NCBI RefSeq assembly: GCF_937958065.1
Contig: NZ_CALFXI010000047.1
Location: forward strand, 12,607-76,606
Direction of reading: 5' to 3'
From: an uncultured Steroidobacter sp.
GTDB lineage: Bacteria; Pseudomonadota; Gammaproteobacteria; Steroidobacterales; Steroidobacteraceae
Length of the DNA: 64,000 bases
Shown: in pieces, positions 16,602-24,348 of the stretch
How positions within the stretch are numbered: position 1 is the first letter of the stretch
Layout: each line of letters opens with the position of its first letter
The notes under the pieces: generated by a model
Database searches by the model: none
What the model saw: the letters and a program-made list of their open reading frames with translations, nothing else
Told to the model about the DNA's origin: nothing
Program-made: the position numbers and the translations under genes

Positions 16602-17867
16602 TCAGTGGGCCTCGAGCAGGTCGGCGAGCGTCAGCGCGATCACGGCGGTTGCCTTTCTCAGATCGTCGAGTCGTAAACATTCATCGGCCCCGTGCCCATT
16701 TGCTTCCTGCAGCGTTTTGGGACCGGCGCCGTACAGCACGGTTGGAATGCCGGCGGACGCATAGTGTCTCGCATCCGTGTAGAGCGGCACCCCCTGCACC
16801 GGGATCGCGACCCCAAATTCCTCTTCCGCATGGGTTCTCAAAGCGATGATCAATCGTGCAGCGTCGGGCAGTTCCTGCAGTGGCTCGGCTAGCATGATTC
16901 GTTTGATGTCCACAGTGATGCCGGAGCGTTGCTCGACCGCGCCTTCGATGAGCGAGCGCAACTGTGACTCCGTCGCTTCGGGGGACTCTTCGGGGATGAT
17001 GCGACGTTCGAGCCGCATCGTGACCCGGTCGGGGACGACGTTCGTGTTGATGCCGCCTTGAATCAGGCCGATGTTGAGCGTCGGCGCATCGATGCCCGGC
17101 ACCTTCGAGCGTATGTGCGTCAACGCTTCCCGATATGAGTAAAGCGCGTTGAGAATGTCCGTTGCGGCCTCGAGCGCATCGACGCCCGTGGCAGGCAGCG
17201 CGGCATGGCCGGACTTGCCAGTCACCTCGACTTCCAGGTGCAAACAACCGTTGTGCGCGCTGGTGACCGCATAAGAGAAGCCGGCACAGATCGCCAGTGC
17301 AGGCGCGCTCAGGCGCTGTTCGATGAGACGCTTCGGCCCGATGTTGCCGCCGCTCTCCTCGTCATAGGTGAAGTGCAGCTCGACCACACCGTCGAGCGGC
17401 ACGCCCTGCTTTTCCAGGTCCAGCAACGCGAGCAGCGCCCACGTATAGGTCGCGAAGTCGGACTTGCTCACCGCAACGCCGCGGCCGAACATCACCAGTC
17501 CATGATCGGGATCGTCGATGATCTCAGCGCCGTATGGATCGCGTGTCCAGCCCTGGCCGGGTGGCACGACATCGCCGTGCGCGTTGAGCGCGATCGTTAC
17601 GCCGCCGCGGCCGAAGCGTCGCCGCACGATCAGATTCGTGGCGGAGATCATTCCATTGGCTTGGGCCACCGGCGCGGGCACGACGTCAGTTTCCACTTCG
17701 AGGTCGAGCAGACTCTCGAGCAATTCGTGGGCACGTTCGGCAGCAGGCGCGCAATCGCCGGGCGGATTGTCACTGGGGACGCGCACCAGCTCGGCAAGGA
17801 ACTCCACCTGACGAATGAACTCGCGCTCCAGGAAGGCATGCACCAGGGCGCGGGTGGACACAGTCAT
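16602..17867 (-). CDS. M20/ArgE/DapE family metallopeptidase
   Basis: The 421-residue protein has the M20 metal-site motifs: NAHGDVVPPGQGW (metal-binding His/Asp), FTYDEESGGNIGP (catalytic Glu pair), and SGHAALPATGVDALEAA in the dimerisation domain, with a late GAGPKTLQEANGHGADE metal-ligand motif. Such enzymes deacylate amino acids or cleave small amide substrates in the cytoplasm; the substrate cannot be assigned. The ATG at 17867 has AGGA just upstream. An in-frame start at 17978 would add an unlikely N-terminus lying across the promoter. Confidence 0.85.
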   Translation of the reverse strand: MTVSTRALVHAFLEREFIRQVEFLAELVRVPSDNPPGDCAPAAERAHELLESLLDLEVETDVVPAPVAQANGMISATNLIVRRRFGRGGVTIALNAHGDVVPPGQGWTRDPYGAEIIDDPDHGLVMFGRGVAVSKSDFATYTWALLALLDLEKQGVPLDGVVELHFTYDEESGGNIGPKRLIEQRLSAPALAICAGFSYAVTSAHNGCLHLEVEVTGKSGHAALPATGVDALEAATDILNALYSYREALTHIRSKVPGIDAPTLNIGLIQGGINTNVVPDRVTMRLERRIIPEESPEATESQLRSLIEGAVEQRSGITVDIKRIMLAEPLQELPDAARLIIALRTHAEEEFGVAIPVQGVPLYTDARHYASAGIPTVLYGAGPKTLQEANGHGADECLRLDDLRKATAVIALTLADLLEAH

Positions 17868-17904
17868 TCGGCATTCCTGTTCATTGGTTGTATCCGACGC
17901 CGCC

Positions 17905-17910
17905 ATTATA
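17905..17910 (-). promoter_or_regulatory. -10 box of the M20 peptidase promoter
   Basis: A perfect TATAAT reads on the minus strand 37 bases before the peptidase ATG. No good -35 is visible at 16-18 bases, so it may need an activator or be weak. Confidence 0.35.
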
Positions 17911-18061
17911 GAGAGAGCGCCACGCAACGCACGCCTTGCATTGACGAAACATTGACATTCATCAACGCGCGCTCGCATTCGCAGGCTCGTTTGGAACCAT
18001 CGAGATGATGAGCCGCTTAGTAAGGGCGACAGCGATCATCGAAACATCTGGAGGATGAGAC

Positions 18062-18307
18062 ATGCGTGCCTTTGCTTTGCTTGCCGTGACCGCGATGCTG
18101 TTCGCGGCCGGTTGCGCTAAAAAAGACGACACCGGTCAGATGAACAACACGCCGCCGGCGGATACGGCGCCGACGACGCCCGCACCTTCGCCGGGTGAAC
18201 CGGCTCCGAGCCCGTCTCCGTCGGAGACCCCGCCGCCGCCGGATGCCTCTACGACGACGCCTCCGCCGGACGAGAACACCACGCAACCGACTCAGCCGCC
18301 GCAATAA
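18062..18307 (+). CDS. Small proline-rich lipoprotein
   Basis: The 81-residue product has a classical lipoprotein signal (hydrophobic ALLAVTAMLFAAGC, lipobox ending AAGC), then a low-complexity tail of Pro, Thr, Ser, Ala and Glu. GGAGG lies about seven bases before the ATG, so expression is likely. After lipidation only an unstructured linker remains, with no catalytic domain. The function is unknown; it could be an envelope spacer. A terminator-like hairpin lies right after the stop. Confidence 0.75.
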   Translation: MRAFALLAVTAMLFAAGCAKKDDTGQMNNTPPADTAPTTPAPSPGEPAPSPSPSETPPPPDASTTTPPPDENTTQPTQPPQ

Positions 18308-18328
18308 TCGAGTAGCGGCCACAGACCG

Positions 18329-18357
18329 CGAGGCGGCGTCATCCAGACGCCGCCTCG
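18329..18357 (+). terminator. Terminator-like hairpin after the lipoprotein gene
   Basis: A 12-bp perfect stem (CGAGGCGGCGTC and its complement) with loop ATCCA lies 22 bases after the stop. There is no T-tract. Confidence 0.6.
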
Positions 18358-18462
18358 TGCCGCTCGACTGATAACCTCCGATGACTTCCTTATCACCGCG
18401 GCGTTACTGACACGACCGCGGGCTGGCTGCAGAATCGCTGCCCCCCTTGTTCAGGATCGTGG

Positions 18463-19467
18463 GTGCGTATGAAGCATCGCGTCTGGTGGGTGCTGGCAGG
18501 TTTGCTGCTGGCGCCGGCCGCGTTTTCGCAGCAGCTGCTCAATGCGTCGTACGACGTCGCGCGCGAGCTGTTCGACGACATCAATCCGGCCTTCATCGCC
18601 CAATGGAAACAACAGACCGGCAAGACGCTCAAGATTCGCCAGTCTCACGGTGGCTCGTCGAAGCAGGCGCGCTCCGTCGCCGAGGGTCTGCCGGCCGACG
18701 TGGTGACCTTCAATCAGGTCACCGATATCGACCTGCTGCACAAGGCCGGCCTGGTCGGGGCGGACTGGCGGCAACGCCTGCCGAACAATGCCTCGCCGTT
18801 CTATTCGCTGCCGGTCTTGATGGTGCGTGAAGGCAATCCCAAGCAGGTCAAGGACTGGAGCGATCTGGCGCGGCCCGGCATTCAGGTGGTGTTTCCCAAT
18901 CCCAAGACTTCGGGCAATGGCCGCTACACCTATCTGGCCGCTTACGCTTATGCCCTGGCGCAGCACAACGGCGACGCCGCCAAGGCCAAAGACTTCGTGA
19001 CCCGAGTGCTCGCGAATGTGCCGGTGTTCGACACCGGCGGCCGCGGCGCCTCGACGACGTTCATCGAGCGCGGCATCGGCGACGTGCTCGTCACCTTCGA
19101 GTGCGAGATCACCGCGATCCGTCGCGAGTACGGCAAGAGCAATCTGCAGGCGGTGATTCCGTCGATGAGTCTGCGCGCGGACTTCCCGGTTGCGGTGGTC
19201 GATAAAGTCGTCGATCGCAAGAACACGCGTGAGGCCGCGACTGCGTATCTCAAATATCTGTACAGCCCGGCGGGACAGGACATCATTGCGAGGCACTACA
19301 ATCGCGTGAACGACGCCAGCATCACCAAGAAATACGCCGCACAGTTTCCACCGATCAAGCTGATGACGGTCGACCAGGTGTTCGGCGGCTGGGACAAAGT
19401 GATGAAGACTCACTTCGCCGACGGCGGCATCCTGGACCAGGCGCTGATGAAGGCGCCGGCACGCTGA
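18463..19467 (+). CDS. Sulfate/thiosulfate ABC transporter periplasmic binding protein
   Basis: The 334-residue protein has a signal peptide (VWWVLAGLLLAPAAFS) and the Sbp/CysP signatures NASYDVARELFDDINPAF, QSHGGSSKQARSV and PNPKTSGNGRYTYLAAY, which form the sulfate-binding cleft. I start at the GTG at 18463, which has AGGA six bases upstream; the ATG at 18469 is an alternative. CysT, CysW and CysA genes are absent on both sides, so this is an orphan binding protein whose permease must be elsewhere. Confidence 0.9.
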   Translation: MRMKHRVWWVLAGLLLAPAAFSQQLLNASYDVARELFDDINPAFIAQWKQQTGKTLKIRQSHGGSSKQARSVAEGLPADVVTFNQVTDIDLLHKAGLVGADWRQRLPNNASPFYSLPVLMVREGNPKQVKDWSDLARPGIQVVFPNPKTSGNGRYTYLAAYAYALAQHNGDAAKAKDFVTRVLANVPVFDTGGRGASTTFIERGIGDVLVTFECEITAIRREYGKSNLQAVIPSMSLRADFPVAVVDKVVDRKNTREAATAYLKYLYSPAGQDIIARHYNRVNDASITKKYAAQFPPIKLMTVDQVFGGWDKVMKTHFADGGILDQALMKAPAR

Positions 19468-19649
19468 TCAGGAGTTGAGGGCCGCGGTCTGCTTGCGACC
19501 CGGGCTGCTTCGCGCCATCCTGCCGCGCAGTTCCAGGGAGATCTGAATGAGCGATGTCTCATGCCGCTGATGGGCGAGCAAACATTTCTGCAACTGCCGA
19601 TTGCGAAAATCGGATCGGTGCCCGACGGTCAGCGACCGCTGCATCGCCC

Positions 19650-20411
19650 ATGAAATCCATTGTCTTCAGCGCTGTGCCCGGCTTGCCCGAAATCAGGGCG
19701 GGGCAGGATCTGTCGCAAACGATTGCAACTGCTGTCGCCGGCGCGGGGCTCGTGCCCGAACCCTGCGACGTAGTGGTCGTCGCGCAGAAAATCGTTTCCA
19801 AAGCGGAAGGCCGTACCGTTGACTTGCGCACGATCACGCCTTCGCCCCGGGCTATGGAGCTGGCGGCGCAAACTCGTAAGGACGCGCGGCTCGTCGAGGT
19901 GGTGCTTTCGGAGTCGCAGGAAGTGATGCGAGCCGTGCCCAATGTGCTGATCGTTCGACACCGGCTGGGATTCGTGATGGCCAATGCCGGCATCGATCGG
20001 TCGAACGTGCCTGGAGCGGCGCAAGATCGAGTGTTGTTGTTGCCGAACGATCCGGATGCTTCCGCCGCGCGTCTGCGTGATGAGCTGAGCGCACGCTGGC
20101 AAGTCCCGGTGGCGGTGCTGATCAGCGACAGTTTTGGCCGGGCCTGGCGCAATGGCGTGGTGAATGTCGCGATTGGCGCTGCCGGATTGCCATCCATTAT
20201 CGACCGTCGAGGCGAATATGACCGGGAAGGGCGCGCGCTGGAAATGACGGAGGTTGCCATGGCCGATGCCATCGCCGCCGGCGCCGCGCTGGTCATGGGT
20301 GAAGCAAGCGAGGGAACTCCAGTGGTAATCGCACGAGGTCTGCAATGGGCGGCGAATGAACGCAACGCGGCGGCGCTGTTGCGCGCCAGGGATCAGGATC
20401 TGTTCCGATGA
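19650..20411 (+). CDS. cofE: Coenzyme F420-0:L-glutamate ligase CofE
   Basis: The 253-residue protein carries the CofE core: GLPEIRAGQDL near the N-terminus, VVVVAQKIVSKAEGRTVDL (GTP/metal loop), LIVRHRLGFVMANAGIDRSN, and ISDSFGRAWRNGVVNVAIG. CofE adds gamma-linked glutamates to F420-0 using GTP. It overlaps cofD by 4 bases (ATGA), the expected partner. The ATG at 19650 has no evident Shine-Dalgarno; an in-frame ATG at 19554 would add 32 residues not typical of the family. F420 genes are uncommon in gammaproteobacteria. FO synthase and CofC genes are not in the window. Confidence 0.88.
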   Translation: MKSIVFSAVPGLPEIRAGQDLSQTIATAVAGAGLVPEPCDVVVVAQKIVSKAEGRTVDLRTITPSPRAMELAAQTRKDARLVEVVLSESQEVMRAVPNVLIVRHRLGFVMANAGIDRSNVPGAAQDRVLLLPNDPDASAARLRDELSARWQVPVAVLISDSFGRAWRNGVVNVAIGAAGLPSIIDRRGEYDREGRALEMTEVAMADAIAAGAALVMGEASEGTPVVIARGLQWAANERNAAALLRARDQDLFR

Positions 20412-21349
20412 CTCGGGTACTGGCACTTTCAGGAGGCATCGGCGGGGCCAAGCTCGCGCTGGGTCTGCAGCATGTGCTGCCGCCCGGGGAGCTTACGGTC
20501 GCGGTCAACACCGGCGATGATTTCGAGCACCTGGGCCTCGCGATCTCGCCCGACATCGACACGATGCTGTACACGCTGAGCGGGCTCGCCAATCCGGAGC
20601 TGGGCTGGGGCCGTGCCAACGAAAGCTGGAACTTCATGGCGGAGATCGAGCGGCTCGGCGGGGAAAACTGGTTCCGCCTGGGCGACAAGGATCTCGCGGT
20701 TCACATCGAGCGCACGCGGCGCCTCAACGCTGGCGAAAAGCTGTCGGGCATCACCGCGGATTTCGCGCGCCATTTCGGCATTCTGGGACGAGTGGTGCCC
20801 ATGACCAACGACCTGGTCCGCACGATGGTGATCACCGACGAGGGCACCCTGGATTTTCAGCACTATTTCGTCGCGCGGCGCTGCGAGCCGGTGGTGAAAG
20901 GGCTGGCCTATGCGGGGGCGGCCGATGCGCAGCTCGTGCCCATTCTGCAGGATGCATCGCAGGATCCGTCGCTGCAGGCCATCGTGATCTGTCCATCGAA
21001 TCCCTGGCTGAGTATTGCGCCGTTCCTGGAAATCCCCGCGTGGCGCGAGCTGTTGCACGAAGCCACGGCGCCAGTGATCGCGGTCTCGCCGCTGGTCAAT
21101 GGCCAGGCGGTGAAAGGGCCCACCACCAAGATCATGAGCGAGCTGCAGCTGGAGCAATCGTCGGCGACCATCGCCCGCTTCTATGAGGGCATCATCGACG
21201 GCTTCGTGCTGGACAAGTCCGAAGCGCACATCGCGCCGGGCCTCAGTGTCGCCACTCACGTGACCGCGACGCTGATGAAGACAGCGGCGGACAAGCAGCG
21301 ACTGGCCCGCGAAGTGCTGGAATTCGCGCGCTCCTTCAGCAACTTGTAG
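20408..21349 (+). CDS. cofD: 2-phospho-L-lactate (or analogue) transferase CofD
   Basis: The 313-residue protein begins with ALSGGIGGAKLALGL and has NTGDDFEHLGLAISPDIDTM, then the metal and substrate residues of CofD, and the conserved ICPSNPWLSIAPFLEIP and SPLVNGQAVKGPTTKIM segments. CofD joins FO to the phospholactyl (or phosphoenolpyruvyl/phosphoglyceryl) moiety to give F420-0 or its dehydro/3PG variant. The sequence alone does not tell which donor is used. It is coupled to cofE. A ferredoxin gene begins 65 bases downstream. Confidence 0.9.
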   Translation: MTRVLALSGGIGGAKLALGLQHVLPPGELTVAVNTGDDFEHLGLAISPDIDTMLYTLSGLANPELGWGRANESWNFMAEIERLGGENWFRLGDKDLAVHIERTRRLNAGEKLSGITADFARHFGILGRVVPMTNDLVRTMVITDEGTLDFQHYFVARRCEPVVKGLAYAGAADAQLVPILQDASQDPSLQAIVICPSNPWLSIAPFLEIPAWRELLHEATAPVIAVSPLVNGQAVKGPTTKIMSELQLEQSSATIARFYEGIIDGFVLDKSEAHIAPGLSVATHVTATLMKTAADKQRLAREVLEFARSFSNL

Positions 21350-21414
21350 GACGCTCCGGAGCGCGAAATGGCACAATTGCCGCCCCGTTTCGGGCGCTTT
21401 GTGGGGAGCATTCG

Positions 21415-21732
21415 ATGACTATTCGGTTGAACGTGGTGGACCGCAATGGCGGCGAGCACGAGGTGGCAACGGCACCGGAAGGCTCGTTGATGGAGACGCT
21501 GCGCGAATTGGACTACGGCGTCAGCGCCATCTGCGGCGGCATGTGCTCCTGCGCCACTTGCCACGTGTATATCGATCCGGACTGGCTGGCGAAGCTGCCC
21601 GAGCGGCAGAGCGATGAAGGCGAGCTGCTCGCCGAGCTGCAATTCCGCCAGGACAACTCGCGCCTGTCATGTCAGATTCAGTTGCAGCAGGCCTACGACG
21701 GCCTGCGCCTGACGCTCGCGCCGGAAGAATGA
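21415..21732 (+). CDS. [2Fe-2S] ferredoxin, putidaredoxin/adrenodoxin type
   Basis: The 105-residue protein has the vertebrate-type cluster motif C-GGMCS-C-AT-C in ICGGMCSCATCHVYID, with the fourth Cys in LSCQIQL near the end. These ferredoxins pass electrons from an NAD(P)H-dependent reductase to cytochrome P450s or other oxygenases. GGGGAG stands before the ATG. The next gene encodes the matching FAD reductase, 21 bases on. No P450 or oxygenase gene lies in the window. Confidence 0.9.
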   Translation: MTIRLNVVDRNGGEHEVATAPEGSLMETLRELDYGVSAICGGMCSCATCHVYIDPDWLAKLPERQSDEGELLAELQFRQDNSRLSCQIQLQQAYDGLRLTLAPEE

Positions 21733-21753
21733 TCGTCGTTGCAGATTTCGCTC

Positions 21754-23022
21754 ATGTCTGAAGATCACATCTATATCGTCGGCGCCGGCCACGCCGGCGG
21801 CGAGCTCGCGTTCGCCACCCGTCAACAAGGGTACGGCGGGGCGCTGACGATCGTCGGCGAAGAATCGCATCTGCCGTACCAGCGGCCGCCGTTGTCGAAG
21901 GCTTATCTGAAAGGCGAGTGCGAAGCCACGTCGTTGTATCTGCGACAACTGGCCGCCTACGAGAAGGCAAATATCAACTTGCTGCTGAGCCGCCGGGTCG
22001 AGCGCATCGAGCGCGCCAGCAAGAAGCTGGTGTTCGACGACGGTCGCGAAGTCACCTATTCGAAGCTCGGGCTGACGACGGGCGGTCGTGCGCGTCGCAT
22101 GACCATCAACGATGCAGCTCGCGCCGAGCGGACCAGCAACTTTCACTACCTCCGTAACATCGACGACGTGATGGCGATGCGCGCGCGGTTCGAGGCCGGT
22201 CAGCGTCTGGTCGTCATTGGTGGTGGTTACATAGGATTGGAAGTCGCCGCGTCGGCGATCGCGCGCGGTGTGAAAGTGACCGTGCTCGAAGCTTTGCCGC
22301 GCGTGCTGGCGCGAGTCACGGCGCCGCAGATGTCCGAGTTCTACGAGCAGGTGCATCGCGATGCGGGCGTCGATGTGCGCACCAACGTCGAAGTGATTGC
22401 ACTCGATTTCAACGCGGCCGGCGATGCTGTCACGGCGGTTCATTGCACGGGCGGAGTCGTCATTCCTGTCGACTTCGTCGTCGTCGGTATTGGCTTGCTG
22501 CCGAACACCGAGCTGGCGCAAGCGGCCGGGCTGGAGGTGGACAATGGCATCGTCGTCGACGAGTACGCCGTCACTTCCGATCCCGATATCGTCGCCGCGG
22601 GCGACTGCACCAATCATCCGAGCGTATTCTGCGGCCGGCGCATTCGTCTGGAGTCGGTGCCGAATGCGGTCGAGCAGGCGCGCGTCGCCGCAGCTTCGCT
22701 CGCGGGCAAGCCGAAAGCGTACCAATCGGTGCCCTGGTTCTGGTCCGATCAGTACGATCTGAAGCTGCAGATGACCGGGCTGTCGCAAGGCTACGATCAG
22801 TTCATCCTGCGCGGCTCGATGCAGAACAGGTCGTTCGCCGCGTTCTATCTGCGGCAGGGGCAACTGATCGCGGTCGATGCCGTCAATCGCGCCCAGGAGT
22901 TCATGGTGGCCAAGCGCATGGTCGCGGCCTGTCAGTCATTCGATCCAGTCGCGCTCGCCGACGAGTCGGTGCCGCTGAAGACGCTGGCCGGGGCGGTGCA
23001 AGCGGCAGCTCCTTCAGCCTGA
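21754..23022 (+). CDS. NAD(P)H-dependent ferredoxin reductase (FAD), CamA type
   Basis: The 422-residue flavoprotein has two dinucleotide folds: FAD-binding IYIVGAGHAGGELAFATRQ at the start and NAD(P)-binding LVVIGGGYIGLEVAASAI near residue 150. It also has the second FAD motif VAAGDCTNHPSV and a C-terminal reductase domain (SVPWFWSDQYDLKLQMTGL) typical of putidaredoxin/rubredoxin reductases. It should reduce the ferredoxin encoded just upstream. I use the ATG at 21754; a TTG at 21739 is the only other in-frame start. A terminator-like hairpin follows. Confidence 0.92.
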   Translation: MSEDHIYIVGAGHAGGELAFATRQQGYGGALTIVGEESHLPYQRPPLSKAYLKGECEATSLYLRQLAAYEKANINLLLSRRVERIERASKKLVFDDGREVTYSKLGLTTGGRARRMTINDAARAERTSNFHYLRNIDDVMAMRARFEAGQRLVVIGGGYIGLEVAASAIARGVKVTVLEALPRVLARVTAPQMSEFYEQVHRDAGVDVRTNVEVIALDFNAAGDAVTAVHCTGGVVIPVDFVVVGIGLLPNTELAQAAGLEVDNGIVVDEYAVTSDPDIVAAGDCTNHPSVFCGRRIRLESVPNAVEQARVAAASLAGKPKAYQSVPWFWSDQYDLKLQMTGLSQGYDQFILRGSMQNRSFAAFYLRQGQLIAVDAVNRAQEFMVAKRMVAACQSFDPVALADESVPLKTLAGAVQAAAPSA

Positions 23023-23031
23023 GATTTGCCC

Positions 23032-23053
23032 ACCGCCGGTGGCCGCCGGCGGT
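23032..23053 (+). terminator. Terminator hairpin after the ferredoxin reductase
   Basis: An 8-bp stem (ACCGCCGG with CCGGCGGT, loop TGGCCG) is followed by TT, 10 bases after the stop codon. Confidence 0.5.
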
Positions 23054-23179
23054 TTCGGCAAGACCCCATTGCCCGGAGTGCGCTTACTGGCCAGTGTGGC
23101 GCGTAGCGGCGTGCTTCGAGCATGCGGCGCGCAGCGCTGTCGCAGGGAAAAATTTCAGGGCAACTCCAGGGGGCTCGCG

Positions 23180-24337
23180 ATGACCGAAGCATCTTCGACC
23201 ACCGGTTTCAAGCCGAAGAAGTCCGTCGCGCTGTCCGGCGTGACCGCTGGGAATACCGCGCTGAGCACCGTTGGGCGCAGCGGCAACGACCTGCATTACC
23301 GCGGCTATGACATTCTCGATATCGCCAACAGCTGCGAGTTCGAGGAGATCGCATACCTGCTGATTCACGGCAAGCTGCCGAATCGCGCCGAGCTCGCTGG
23401 CTACAAAGCGAAGCTGGCGCGTCTGCGTGGCTTGCCGGCCGCCGTCAGGGTCGTGCTCGAGCAATTGCCGGCGGCGACGCATCCGATGGATGTGATGCGC
23501 ACGGGGGTATCGACCTTGGGTTGTGTGTTGCCCGAGCCCGAACATCACGCGCCTGCCGCCGCTCGTGATATCGCTGACCGGCTGATCGCCAGTCTCGGCT
23601 CCATGCTGACGTACTGGTATCACTACAGTCATCACGGTCGTCGCATCGATGTGGACACCGACGACGATTCGATCGGAGGGCACTTCCTGCATCTGTTGCA
23701 TCGACAAACGCCGTCGCGTGAGTGGGTGCATGCGATGCATACGTCGCTCATTCTGTATGCCGAGCATGAGTTCAACGCATCGACGTTTGCTGCGCGCGTC
23801 ATCGCGGGCACGGGCTCCGATCTGTATTCCGCGATCACCGGTGCGATCGGCGCGTTACGCGGCCCGAAGCACGGCGGCGCGAATGAAGTCGCGTTCGAAA
23901 TCCAGCAGCGCTACGACTCGCCCGAGCAGGCCGAGGAAGACATCCGCAAGCGGGTGGCGAACAAGGAAGTGATCATTGGCTTCGGCCATCCGGTCTACAC
24001 CATCTCCGATCCGCGCAACCAGGTCATCAAGGAAGTCGCACGCCAGCTCGCGCAGCATGCGGGCGACACCAAGATGTTCGACATCGCCGCCCGCCTGGAA
24101 CGGGTGATGAAGCAGATCAAGAACCTGTTCCCGAACCTGGATTGGTACTCGGCGGTGTCGTATCACCTGATGGGCGTGCCGACGGCGATGTTCACGCCGC
24201 TGTTCGTGATCGCCCGCACCACCGGCTGGGCCGCCCACGTGATCGAACAACGCGAGGACGGTAAAATCATCCGGCCGAGCGCGAACTACGTCGGGCCGGA
24301 AAATCTTCACTTCGTGCCGCTGGATCAGCGGCGGTAG
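23180..24337 (+). CDS. prpC: 2-methylcitrate synthase PrpC (citrate synthase family)
   Basis: The 385-residue protein is in the short citrate-synthase class and has the PrpC N-terminus (KKSVALSGVTAGNTALSTVG, LHYRGYDILDIA). Catalytic residues are visible in GALRGPKHGGANEVAFEI (His) and IIGFGHPVYTISDPRN (His), with an Asp/Arg region later. It condenses propionyl-CoA with oxaloacetate. prpD follows 11 bases later. The ATG at 23180 is supported by a CCAGGGGG Shine-Dalgarno. prpB and the AcnD/PrpF genes are not in the window. Confidence 0.9.
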   Translation: MTEASSTTGFKPKKSVALSGVTAGNTALSTVGRSGNDLHYRGYDILDIANSCEFEEIAYLLIHGKLPNRAELAGYKAKLARLRGLPAAVRVVLEQLPAATHPMDVMRTGVSTLGCVLPEPEHHAPAAARDIADRLIASLGSMLTYWYHYSHHGRRIDVDTDDDSIGGHFLHLLHRQTPSREWVHAMHTSLILYAEHEFNASTFAARVIAGTGSDLYSAITGAIGALRGPKHGGANEVAFEIQQRYDSPEQAEEDIRKRVANKEVIIGFGHPVYTISDPRNQVIKEVARQLAQHAGDTKMFDIAARLERVMKQIKNLFPNLDWYSAVSYHLMGVPTAMFTPLFVIARTTGWAAHVIEQREDGKIIRPSANYVGPENLHFVPLDQRR

Positions 24338-24348
24338 ACAGCTCAGTC

